From NCBI GenBank assembly GCA_913061025.1, contig CAJXUJ010000022.1, positions 1 to 12,782 on the forward strand: a stretch of 12,782 nucleotides of DNA, written 5' to 3'. Below the pieces are notes generated by a model, which searched no databases, was not told the origin of the DNA, and saw only the letters and a program-made list of their open reading frames with translations. This document shows, piece by piece, positions 1 to 6,314 of this stretch. This DNA comes from an uncultured Actinomycetes bacterium (lineage in GTDB: Bacteria; Actinomycetota; Actinomycetes; S36-B12). Position 1 is the first letter of the stretch, and each line of letters begins with the position of its first letter. Both the position numbers and the translations under genes were made by a program.

Positions 1-830
1 TTGGTGCCGATGGTTCCGGGGTTGGTGAGGGACACCGTGGTGCCGGCGAAATCGCTGACCTCGAGTTTGCCGCCGCGTGCTCGACGAACAACGTCTTCGT
101 AGCTGGCCCAGAACGTGGCGAAATCCATGCTCTGGGCACCCTTGATGTTCGGGACGAGGAGTTGACGCGTGCCGTCTTCCTTCGCGAGGTCGATGGCGAG
201 TCCGAGGTTGACATCCTCGTTGCGCAGCACGGCGGGCTTGCCGTCGACCGTCGTGAAGCCGTAGCCCATCTCGGGCATCGTCGTAAGAGCGCGGACGATG
301 GCGTACCCGATGATGTGGGTGAAGGAGACCTTGCCACCACGGCCGCGGGCTAGGTGGTTGTTGATGACCACCCGGTTGTCCATGAGCAACTTCACCGGCA
401 CCGAGCGAACGCTTGTGGCAGTCGGGACGGTCAGGCTGGCTTCCATGTTGGTGACGACGCGACCTGCGGCGCCGCGCAGAATCTCCGGCTCGACCCCCTG
501 CTTATCGGGGGCGGGCTTGTCAGTTTCTTTGGCGGGCTCTGGGGAGACGGCCTGCGCGGGCGCGGGTGCTGGTGTGGGTGCGGTTGTGGGTGCCGCTGCC
601 TGTGAGGTCGGCTGCGCGGGGGCTTCGGCCACCGCGGGTGGAGCCTGAGTCGTGTGCGCGGCTATTGCGGCTGCTGGCGAGTACTCGGCCGGCGAATAGT
701 CCTCGAAAAAGTCCCACCAGGCACGGTCGACGGAGTTCTTGTCCGCTAGGTATTGCTCATAGATCTCATCAACCAACCACTCGTTGGGTCCGAAGCGACT
801 AGATACGGGGTTGGGGGGCTCGCTCGCCAC
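1..830 (-). CDS. kgd: Multifunctional 2-oxoglutarate dehydrogenase/decarboxylase, N-terminal part (partial)
   Basis: This is the first 276 codons of the actinobacterial Kgd/SucA-type enzyme; the rest lies beyond position 1. The family decarboxylates 2-oxoglutarate with thiamine diphosphate in the TCA cycle and carries a fused succinyltransferase (E2-like) domain without its own lipoyl domain. Seen here: an N-terminal 2-oxoglutarate dehydrogenase segment (residues 10-45, with SSRFGPNEWLVDEIYEQYL and an AWWDFFEDY block); a Pro/Ala-rich linker (about 51-110) reading PTTAPTPAPAPA; then the start of the E2 catalytic fold (about 118-276), with an NHLARGRGGKVSFTHIIGYA stretch and SLTNPGTIGT at the edge. 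The GTG start at 830 is chosen because GAGAGGA lies 8 nt upstream (845-839) and the family N-terminus begins about nine residues later. Full-length members exceed 1,200 residues, so most of the protein, including the E1 domain, is not visible. Identity is secure; catalytic residues cannot be checked here. Confidence 0.97.
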   Translation of the reverse strand, partial: MASEPPNPVSSRFGPNEWLVDEIYEQYLADKNSVDRAWWDFFEDYSPAEYSPAAAIAAHTTQAPPAVAEAPAQPTSQAAAPTTAPTPAPAPAQAVSPEPAKETDKPAPDKQGVEPEILRGAAGRVVTNMEASLTVPTATSVRSVPVKLLMDNRVVINNHLARGRGGKVSFTHIIGYAIVRALTTMPEMGYGFTTVDGKPAVLRNEDVNLGLAIDLAKEDGTRQLLVPNIKGAQSMDFATFWASYEDVVRRARGGKLEVSDFAGTTVSLTNPGTIGT

Positions 831-838
831 TTGTGCGT

Positions 839-845
839 TCCTCTC
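839..845 (-). promoter_or_regulatory. Shine-Dalgarno site of kgd
   Basis: On the minus strand GAGAGGA lies 8 nt before the GTG at 830. It decides the start, because the reading frame has no ATG close to the conserved N-terminus. Confidence 0.7.
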
Positions 846-870
846 GCACGCAGGAAATCTTGTCGTCCAA

Positions 871-892
871 CAGTAGCCCCCGCTGGCTACTG
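871..892. repeat. Perfect 8-bp inverted repeat in the kgd/SDR divergent gap
   Basis: CAGTAGCC (871-878) and GGCTACTG (885-892) are exact reverse complements separated by CCCGCT. After a 2-bp mismatch on each side, CC (867-868) and GG (895-896) also pair, giving 10 of 12 pairs. It sits in the middle of the 110-bp gap between the divergently transcribed kgd and SDR genes. On the minus strand one arm contains TACTGT (875-870), a possible -10 box for kgd with a leader of roughly 35 nt. It could be a transcription-factor operator for one or both genes, or a leader hairpin; the sequence alone does not separate these. Confidence 0.6.
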
Positions 893-940
893 CAGGTATG
901 TCCGGATGCGCTCAGTGAGAGGAGCGACCACAGTTGCTCC

Positions 941-1681
941 ATGGCATTCATCGATTCCGACACCGTCGCGGTCATTACCGGGGGTAGTCGAGGGCTCGGC
1001 CTGGCCACGGCGCGCGGCATCGGAGCGCTTGGCGCCAGTGTCGTGCTGCTCGGATACGACCGGGATCGGGCGCACGGGGCGGCTGAGCTACTGCAGTCCG
1101 AAGGAATCGACGCAGTGCCCGCGGTCGCTGACGTGGCTGATGCGGCTGCGCTCGATCGAGTCCGTGAGGAACTTGGTCCGCTCGGGGACCCGGACATCCT
1201 GGTGATGTCGGCGGGGGTGATGGCGGAGAAGATGACTCGCACGGTTCGGACATCTCCAGAGGAATGGCGTCGCGTGATGGACGTCAACTTCGACGGTGCC
1301 TTCTACTCGATCCACACCTTCGCCCAGAGCCTGGTCAAGAAGCGCTCGGGTCGGGTGATTGCGTTCTCGGCTTGTCTCGGGCGCTTCAGCGGACCCGGAA
1401 CCAGTGGTGGCTTGGCTCCCTATCGGATTTCCAAGGCCGGCCTCAATGCGCTCATCCGCAACTTTGCTGCAGAAATGCAGTGGGGCGAAAGGGGCGTGCT
1501 CGTCGACGCTGTCTGCCCGGGCCACTGTCGAACCGACATGGGCGGTCCCGACGCGCCACGCTCTGTCGAAGAAGGAGCGGAAACAGCAGTGTGGTTAGCG
1601 AATCGCGACGATCGGCAGGACGACGGCACTGTGAGCCCGACCGGACTGCTGTGGGAGGACCGGGAAATCGTTCCCTGGTAG
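941..1681 (+). CDS. Short-chain dehydrogenase/reductase (SDR), catalytic motifs altered
   Basis: The product has 246 residues, the normal length of a classical cytoplasmic SDR that moves hydride between NAD(P) and an alcohol or ketone. The Rossmann motif TGGSRGLG is at residues 13-20, the active-site Asn is in VMDVNFDG (N116), and the YxxxK pair is Y161/K165 in PYRISKAG. Two usual motifs differ: NNAG is replaced by MSAG (89-92), and the catalytic Ser position in the strand before Tyr (FSACLG) appears to be Ala144, with Ser143 one residue earlier. The substrate is unknown. ATG 941 is preferred over upstream in-frame starts because homology begins five or six residues later; the only purine-rich site (GAGAGGA, 917-923) is 17 nt upstream, which is long. 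The gene is divergent from kgd and converges on the rhodanese gene with a 35-bp gap in which I see no convincing terminator. Confidence 0.9.
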   Translation: MAFIDSDTVAVITGGSRGLGLATARGIGALGASVVLLGYDRDRAHGAAELLQSEGIDAVPAVADVADAAALDRVREELGPLGDPDILVMSAGVMAEKMTRTVRTSPEEWRRVMDVNFDGAFYSIHTFAQSLVKKRSGRVIAFSACLGRFSGPGTSGGLAPYRISKAGLNALIRNFAAEMQWGERGVLVDAVCPGHCRTDMGGPDAPRSVEEGAETAVWLANRDDRQDDGTVSPTGLLWEDREIVPW

Positions 1682-1716
1682 CTAGGCCGCTCGTAATGAG
1701 CTGCCTTCAGATCGGT

Positions 1717-2073
1717 CTAGGCGATCATTCCCGGGCGGTTGCCCTTGCCCTGAATTCGCCCGCCCGCTGACTCCCACGCGGTGAGCCCACCGCTAAGGCT
1801 GTAGGCCTCGATGCCCTTCTCCCGGAGCAGCCGGGTGGCGCCCTTGGATCGCGACCCGGTCCGGCAGGCGACCACCACCGGACGCCCCTTAGGAAGACGC
1901 TTGGGAGCCTGGTCCGAGACGTTCTTCACCGGTACGTGGACAGCTCCGGGAACGCGCCCGGCGTTCCATTCGGAGTTCTCTCGGACGTCCAGCATGGTCG
2001 CGCCGTTGCTGAGCATCTCCATAGCCTCAGCGGGCTTGACGGAAGGGAGCTTGAATCGGTCGAAGAGGCCCAC
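1717..2073 (-). CDS. Single-domain rhodanese-like sulfurtransferase
   Basis: The product is a 118-residue cytoplasmic protein made of one rhodanese domain (about residues 12-108), with no signal peptide. Such proteins carry sulfane sulfur as a persulfide on an active-site Cys. Seen here: MLDVRENSEWNAGRVPGAVH (27-46), which contains the conserved DVRE motif; the active-site loop CRTGSRS with Cys70; and the C-terminal LSGGLTAWESAGG element. The N-terminal MGLFDRF and the basic, Gly-rich tail flank the domain. The start is the GTG at 2073; TACAGT lies 8 nt upstream, so the mRNA may have almost no leader and I see no Shine-Dalgarno site. The gene is divergent from the L,D-transpeptidase gene across 96 bp. 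The physiological sulfur donor and acceptor cannot be inferred from the context. Confidence 0.95.
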   Translation of the reverse strand: MGLFDRFKLPSVKPAEAMEMLSNGATMLDVRENSEWNAGRVPGAVHVPVKNVSDQAPKRLPKGRPVVVACRTGSRSKGATRLLREKGIEAYSLSGGLTAWESAGGRIQGKGNRPGMIA

Positions 2074-2081
2074 GGCGGAGA

Positions 2082-2087
2082 ACTGTA
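2082..2087 (-). promoter_or_regulatory. Candidate -10 box of the rhodanese gene
   Basis: On the minus strand TACAGT (2087-2082) matches TANNNT and ends 8 nt before the GTG at 2073, placing the expected transcript start at or next to the start codon. No clear -35 was found. Confidence 0.4.
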
Positions 2088-2132
2088 GGCGACGCTGGGG
2101 TTAGCCGCCGAGTGCCGCTTTGGACAGCCGGT

Positions 2133-2163
2133 TTGGTCAATGCCCCGGGGGCCGACGTACATT
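2133..2163 (+). promoter_or_regulatory. Candidate leaderless promoter of the L,D-transpeptidase gene
   Basis: TACATT (2158-2163) ends 6 nt before the ATG at 2170, so transcription could begin on the A of the start codon. A poor -35 match, TTGGTC (2133-2138), lies 19 bp upstream. No Shine-Dalgarno sequence is present at normal spacing. Confidence 0.45.
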
Positions 2164-2169
2164 ACGTCT

Positions 2170-3519
2170 ATGACTTCCCCGGGGGCCTTCGACAGGCGCG
2201 GTGTGCGCCGAGCTGTGTCCGTTCTCGCTGCCGCAGGCATGATCGCGTCGGGTTCGCTCGCGTCGGCGACTGCCGCCCGCGCGGCTGATTCACCGGTCGC
2301 GCTGGTTCCCACAGCGCCCACGGTCCTTGAAGTGGCGGCCGGAGACACAACCGCGCTCATCACCTACGTTCCGGTCGAGGACGGCTCGGTCACGGGCTAT
2401 CAGGCATCGCCGGACGGCTACCACTGGTTCGACTGCCCCGATACGAGTGGACAGTGCGGGCTTGCCGAGCTCACCAACGGTCGCGAGTACCGCGTCTCGC
2501 TGCGCGCGATCGGACCGGCCGGTCAGTCTGCCGCGGCTACGGCCGTCCCCACGATTCCCACTTTGGGTGTCGATCCGGATAAGCCCGCGAAACTTCCCAA
2601 GCCACGCGTGCGCGTCAAGGCGTCTTTCAACGCCGCCGGCAACTCACTCGGCGTCTCCGGCGCACGCACCAAACTCGGGGTGGGAACACTGCCCCGGTTG
2701 CGCTTCGATCGAAATATCCCGAACAAGGCTGCGGTCGAGCGTCACTTGACGGTCACGGCGACGAAGGCCAACGGCAGAACAGTCAACGTTCCCGGATCAT
2801 GGGGATGGACCGACGAGCGCACTGTGATCTTCAGGCCCAAGGACTTCTGGCCCGGCAACTCCACGATCCGCATCACCTCCACTCTCGATGACGCTGTGCT
2901 GGGCAAGTCCAAGGGCAAGTACCTCGTGGGCTCGTCTAAGTTGGGGAAGACATACACCTTCCGAACCGACCGGTCGCTGATCGCCAAGGTCGACGGCGCC
3001 AAGAAGGTCATGAGGGTGTACATCGACGGCAAGAAGCGCAAGACCTTCAAGGTCTCGCTGGGTGGCCCAGGATGGGAAACCCGTAATGGCGCCAAAGTCA
3101 TCAGCACTTCTAAGGAAGCCGACAAGGTCTACCGCAGCTCGAGTCTGGGTCTGACGGCCGAAGAAGACTTCTACGAACTCGATGCGAAGTGGAATACCCG
3201 CCTGACACCCACCGGTGAGTTCCTGCACACCGCAACGTGGGCGTACGGACGCCTGGGCCGATACAACGGTTCGCACGGTTGCACGAACATGTTCGAGAAG
3301 GACGCCAAGTGGATATTCGACAACACCATTCCCGGTGACGTCGTCGACTACGTCAACACCGGCGGCGACATGATGGAGCCGTGGAATGGCCCCGGTGGGC
3401 TGTGGAACATCCCATGGAATAAGTGGCTCAAGAAGTCAGCGCTGAGCAGCAAGACTGGTCAGGCGGACACCTCCAGCGATGAAGGCTCACTCGCCGACGC
3501 GCGTCCGGACGGCGCATGA
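2170..3519 (+). CDS. Secreted L,D-transpeptidase with FN3 and Ig-like domains
   Basis: The product has 449 residues and forms 3-3 peptidoglycan cross-links (or attaches proteins to the wall) outside the membrane. A signal peptide covers residues 1-38: basic GAFDRRGVRR, a hydrophobic core, then an Ala-rich cleavage region ending ATAARA. A fibronectin type III-like domain (about 48-130) contains two close Cys (FDCPDTSGQC) that may form a disulfide. An Ig-like domain of the kind preceding actinobacterial Ldt catalytic domains spans about 150-268. The YkuD domain (about 270-400) has His353 and the SHGCTN motif with Cys371. After it comes a Trp-rich segment, GLWNIPWNKW, like that of mycobacterial Ldt proteins, and then an acidic, probably disordered tail. 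Start: ATG 2170 rather than the upstream ATG 2140, which would put ten extra residues before the signal peptide. The stop overlaps the next gene by 4 bp. Confidence 0.95.
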   Translation: MTSPGAFDRRGVRRAVSVLAAAGMIASGSLASATAARAADSPVALVPTAPTVLEVAAGDTTALITYVPVEDGSVTGYQASPDGYHWFDCPDTSGQCGLAELTNGREYRVSLRAIGPAGQSAAATAVPTIPTLGVDPDKPAKLPKPRVRVKASFNAAGNSLGVSGARTKLGVGTLPRLRFDRNIPNKAAVERHLTVTATKANGRTVNVPGSWGWTDERTVIFRPKDFWPGNSTIRITSTLDDAVLGKSKGKYLVGSSKLGKTYTFRTDRSLIAKVDGAKKVMRVYIDGKKRKTFKVSLGGPGWETRNGAKVISTSKEADKVYRSSSLGLTAEEDFYELDAKWNTRLTPTGEFLHTATWAYGRLGRYNGSHGCTNMFEKDAKWIFDNTIPGDVVDYVNTGGDMMEPWNGPGGLWNIPWNKWLKKSALSSKTGQADTSSDEGSLADARPDGA

Positions 3520-4340
3520 CCGATCGGACCTTCTCCCGGGCCTGCGACGTCGTAGCCGACGGTCCTGATGCTTTTGTCTGGGATGTTCCTTCGGGGTGGC
3601 TGCAAGGTCGTGGCGCATGGGGCGGCCTAGTTGTTGCAGCGTCAGTGAATGCCGCGGAGGCAGCTCAACTCCAGCAGGATCCCTCACGCCGGGTCCGCAA
3701 CGTCACCGCACACCTGTTCGGGGCACTACCGGCTGGTGAAGCGCGCATTTCCGTCACGTGTCTACGCGCCGGATCTGCGATGACCACCTGGGGTGTGCAG
3801 ATCACCGGCTCCGACGGAGCCATTGCCTCGCAATCAGTGGTGATCACCGGAACCGCTCGGGCCACCGACGTTGAGGAACTCTGGGGGACCGGGTCTATGC
3901 CAGAACTACCGCCCTGGGAGTCCGTCCCAGTCGTCCCCGTCGTACCGCCACTGGGCCCGGAATTCGGAGTTCATCTGGAGTACCGGCCAACGGCCGGCAT
4001 CCCCGGCTCGGGAGCATCACCAGAGGGCCGCGGTTGGATCTCCGCCGTTCCTGGCCCGGACACCGGTTTCGAGTGGACCGCAGGGTTGGTGCTCGGAATC
4101 GTCGATGCCTGGTGGCCGGCGAGCTACATCGCGATGTCGAATCTGCGTCCGATGGCAACGGTGTCCTTCAGTGCCCACCTTCTGGTGGACCCGACGTCCT
4201 TGGATCCGAACGCGCCACTGGGTTACGAATCGTGGGTATCCAGCATGGAACACGGCTTCACATCCGAGACCCGTCGACTGTGGGCTCCCGACGGACGATT
4301 GGTGGTCGAAAACCACCAATCGATCGTGATCGTCAAGTAG
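3516..4340 (+). CDS. TesB-like double-hotdog acyl-CoA thioesterase family protein
   Basis: The product has 274 residues and no signal peptide or membrane segment. It looks like the acyl-CoA thioesterase family with two hotdog folds in tandem (TesB/4HBT_3 type), which hydrolyses acyl-CoA to free acid and CoA. The first hotdog (about 15-115) has the central helix in GRGAWGGLVVAASVNAA followed by strands ending in IASQSVVITG. A Pro-rich linker (about 128-150) is followed by the second hotdog (about 180-274), with the helix region WTAGLVLGIVDAWW, LRPMATVSFSAHLL, and a final strand RLVVENHQSIVIV. The assignment rests on fold pattern, and I cannot name the catalytic residues with certainty. ATG 3516 overlaps the L,D-transpeptidase TGA by 4 bp (ATGA), which suggests translational coupling, since no Shine-Dalgarno site is evident. 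Why a cytoplasmic acyl-CoA enzyme is coupled to a wall enzyme is not clear. Confidence 0.8.
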   Translation: MTDRTFSRACDVVADGPDAFVWDVPSGWLQGRGAWGGLVVAASVNAAEAAQLQQDPSRRVRNVTAHLFGALPAGEARISVTCLRAGSAMTTWGVQITGSDGAIASQSVVITGTARATDVEELWGTGSMPELPPWESVPVVPVVPPLGPEFGVHLEYRPTAGIPGSGASPEGRGWISAVPGPDTGFEWTAGLVLGIVDAWWPASYIAMSNLRPMATVSFSAHLLVDPTSLDPNAPLGYESWVSSMEHGFTSETRRLWAPDGRLVVENHQSIVIVK

Positions 4341-4355
4341 CGGAGTGCTGCTACT
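4336..4355. terminator. Short hairpin shared by two convergent stop codons
   Basis: AGTAGC (4336-4341) and GCTACT (4350-4355) form a perfect 6-bp inverted repeat with an 8-nt loop. Its arms contain the TAG of the thioesterase gene and overlap the TAG of the lytic transglycosylase gene. There is no T tract, so an intrinsic terminator is uncertain. Confidence 0.3.
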
Positions 4356-4977
4356 AGCCGGCGTTCGGAGCCGGTAACCGCTGCGCAAGGTCCAGCACTT
4401 TCTCCACGTACTGCTCGGTTTCCGGGAACGGCGGAATCCCGTCGTACTTACGAACCGCACCATGGCCGGCGTTGTACGCCGCCAGGATGTTGTGCAGTGG
4501 GGTTCCGGGGACGTTGGCGACGAGTTCTCGGTTCAGGCAATTCAGTGCGGCTGCGGAATGAATCGCATCCTCTGGATCCCACACATCGCGGACTCCGTCG
4601 TCGTTGGCGTCGATGCCGTATTGACTCCAGGTACTTGGCATGAATTGCGCGATTCCCTGAGCCCCGACGGGACTCTCAGCGTCGGTTTGCCACGAACTCT
4701 CGATTGCGATCTGGGCGGCGAGAACTCGAGATGGGACTGCCGGGCATCGGTCTGCAGCCTCGTCGATGATCGATTCGTACTCGGCCGGAATGGTGGGAGT
4801 CCCACCTAGCTTTCCCACGTCACGTGCCTGCTGCACGCGTTCCCAGTCCACAACTCCGACAACCGTGACGATGCCGGCTGCGATGACGGCCACGACGAGT
4901 AGCCCGAGGGACCAGGCCAACACGGACCGGGACGCACGGGGTTCATCTGTTTGTTCGGGGGAGCGGAGGGGAGCCAT
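4354..4977 (-). CDS. Membrane-anchored lytic transglycosylase (SLT domain)
   Basis: The product has 207 residues and cleaves the MurNAc-GlcNAc bond of peptidoglycan outside the membrane. After a short charged N-terminus comes one membrane segment (about residues 19-43), used as a signal anchor; there is no lipobox. The SLT domain (about 65-200) contains the catalytic Glu93 in IAIESSW, the GAQGIAQFMPSTW motif, a Ca-binding-like loop DANDDGVRDVWD, and the AYNAGHGAVRKY motif. The length fits the small actinobacterial form of the family. The ATG at 4977 is preferred to the TTG at 4989, because TTG 4989 overlaps a plausible -10 box (TACCTT, 4993-4988). The gene converges on the thioesterase gene with a 13-bp gap and is divergent from the GTPase gene. 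With the nearby L,D-transpeptidase, it makes two wall-modifying enzymes within 3 kb. Confidence 0.93.
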   Translation of the reverse strand: MAPLRSPEQTDEPRASRSVLAWSLGLLVVAVIAAGIVTVVGVVDWERVQQARDVGKLGGTPTIPAEYESIIDEAADRCPAVPSRVLAAQIAIESSWQTDAESPVGAQGIAQFMPSTWSQYGIDANDDGVRDVWDPEDAIHSAAALNCLNRELVANVPGTPLHNILAAYNAGHGAVRKYDGIPPFPETEQYVEKVLDLAQRLPAPNAG

Positions 4978-4987
4978 AACTGCTACC

Positions 4988-4993
4988 AAGGTA
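4988..4993 (-). promoter_or_regulatory. Candidate -10 box of the lytic transglycosylase gene
   Basis: On the minus strand TACCTT (4993-4988) ends 10 nt before the ATG at 4977, giving a predicted leader of only about 3-4 nt. No Shine-Dalgarno site or good -35 was seen. Confidence 0.3.
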
Positions 4994-5041
4994 ACCCAGG
5001 GCGCTTATGAATACGCGCAGCAATGCGCACAGGAAGACGCG

Positions 5042-5047
5042 TAGTCT
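5042..5047 (+). promoter_or_regulatory. Candidate leaderless -10 box of the GTPase gene
   Basis: TAGTCT (5042-5047) ends 6 nt before the ATG at 5054, the spacing expected if transcription starts on the start codon. No good -35 and no Shine-Dalgarno site are visible. Confidence 0.45.
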
Positions 5048-5053
5048 CTCGGT

Positions 5054-6238
5054 ATGGCTTCCGAGGCGTCATCTGAAGATGAACTCGACAAAGCGCCGGT
5101 TGAGTTGGATGCCCCGGCACTCGAGGGCATGTTTACCAAGGAACTGTCCAGCGCCTTCGCCGCCCTGGGTTGTTTCAACCTCGCGATTTTCGGCGCCACA
5201 GGAGCCGGCAAGTCAACGCTGGTGAACGCCGTCTTCGGACGGGATGTGGCGGACACCGGTGTGGGTGAACCGGTGACCCGTGGAATCGAGTACCACCGCC
5301 GGGATGACGGTTTCCTCGGGATCTACGACTCCGAGGGGTTTGAGACCGGCTCCGCGGGCGATCAAATTCTCGACGGATTGCGCGAGGTAGTCGGTGCGCG
5401 CCGATCCGCTCCGCTCGATCAGCAGATCCACGCCGCCTGGTACGTGGTGCGCTGGTCTGATCGCCGTTTCGAAGACGCGCAGGCAGCCTTCGTTCGGGGA
5501 CTCGCCGAGCTCGGTCTACCCGTGATCATCGTGCTGACGCAGGTGCCCACCAAGGACGGCGCCGTCCACCCGCATGCGCAAGAACTGTCGGATTACATCG
5601 AACAGTTGAACCTTCCGATCCGCGCAGGCGGTAAGCCGGTGATGACCAATGCGATGGCCGATGAGTTCACGCATTCGCCGGCCTTCGGTCTCAACCGGCT
5701 GCTCGATGCCACCTACGACGTAGTGCCCGAAGCAGCTCAGGCTGCGCTGACCGCCGCGCAGCGGCTGGATATGGAGCGCAAAAAAAAAGCGGTGAAGGCC
5801 GTGATCAATCAGGCCGTCACCGTCGCTTCTGGAATCGGCGCCGTCCCGATCCCCTTCACTGATGCTGCGCTGCTCGTCCCGAACCAGGTAACGATGATCG
5901 CCCGCATCTCGGCGGCCTACGGACTTCCGCCACAACGCTCGCGGGCGATGGCGGTCGCGGGTTCGGTAGTGCTCACCGGTGGGGCGACCATGGCCGGCCG
6001 GTATGCGGTGACCAACCTGCTCAAGTTCGTACCAGGGGGAGCGATCGCAGGTTCGGCGATCTCCGCGACAGTGGCCGGCTCCCTTACCCGCGCCGTCGGA
6101 ATGGCGTGGGCTCGCGTCTGCGAATACGCGTTGACGCTTCCCGCTGGACAGCAGGAAGCGTTTTGGAACAGCAGCGCGGTGGTGGACAAGTTCCGGTCTT
6201 CTCTCACGTCCGGTGCAGGCAAGGGTCGTCGCAAATAG
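5054..6238 (+). CDS. P-loop GTPase with C-terminal hydrophobic DUF697-like domain
   Basis: The product has 394 residues. An acidic N-terminus (1-25) precedes a GTPase domain of the Era/AIG1-like superfamily: P-loop GATGAGKST (47-55), a likely G2 Thr in GVGEPVTRGIEY (Thr75), and the G3 motif DSEG (92-95). The usual G4 NKxD is not obvious; at that strand (VIIVLTQVP, 157-165) only T-Q is present, so base recognition may be non-canonical. After the lysine stretch ERKKKAVKAV the C-terminal part (about 247-360) is Ala/Gly/Val-rich and resembles DUF697, a domain fused to bacterial GTPases; it probably contacts the membrane. The tail is basic (GKGRRK). The three lysines at 243-245 are encoded by an A9 run (5780-5788) at the domain junction. 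The partner and cell process are unknown. The gene probably starts a plus-strand group ending with the PAC2 gene. Confidence 0.8.
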   Translation: MASEASSEDELDKAPVELDAPALEGMFTKELSSAFAALGCFNLAIFGATGAGKSTLVNAVFGRDVADTGVGEPVTRGIEYHRRDDGFLGIYDSEGFETGSAGDQILDGLREVVGARRSAPLDQQIHAAWYVVRWSDRRFEDAQAAFVRGLAELGLPVIIVLTQVPTKDGAVHPHAQELSDYIEQLNLPIRAGGKPVMTNAMADEFTHSPAFGLNRLLDATYDVVPEAAQAALTAAQRLDMERKKKAVKAVINQAVTVASGIGAVPIPFTDAALLVPNQVTMIARISAAYGLPPQRSRAMAVAGSVVLTGGATMAGRYAVTNLLKFVPGGAIAGSAISATVAGSLTRAVGMAWARVCEYALTLPAGQQEAFWNSSAVVDKFRSSLTSGAGKGRRK

Positions 6239-6245
6239 CTTCACC

Positions 6246-6268
6246 CGGATCGGTTGATGGGTGATCCG
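6246..6268 (+). terminator. Hairpin just downstream of the GTPase stop codon
   Basis: CGGATC (6246-6251) and GATCCG (6263-6268) form a perfect 6-bp inverted repeat with an 11-nt loop, 7 nt after the stop. TCACCC (6241-6246) with GGGTGA (6259-6264) forms an alternative 6-bp stem that excludes the first. No T tract follows, so termination is a guess. Confidence 0.3.
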
Positions 6269-6277
6269 CACAAGCCG

Positions 6278-6307
6278 CTGACGGTCGCCCAACCGTGCTG
6301 TTAGCGT
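6278..6307 (+). promoter_or_regulatory. Candidate leaderless promoter of the Lys-repeat gene, with internal inverted repeat
   Basis: CTGACG (6278-6283) resembles a -35 (TGAC shared with TTGACA). After an 18-bp spacer comes TAGCGT (6302-6307), and 7 nt later the GTG at 6315. The spacer and -35 hold an inverted repeat, ACGGT (6281-6285) and ACCGT (6292-6296), in an operator-like position. Confidence 0.45.
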
Positions 6308-6314
6308 GCAGAGC

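Noticed and set aside
833..940. N-terminal extension of the SDR from an ATG at 833
   Set aside because: The extra 36 residues have no SDR character and overlie the kgd leader and the inverted repeat; the Rossmann strand begins right after ATG 941.
941..1681. The SDR as the missing OleD
   Set aside because: OleD is an extended SDR of well over 300 residues usually next to oleABC; this one is a 246-residue classical SDR about 8 kb away beside kgd.
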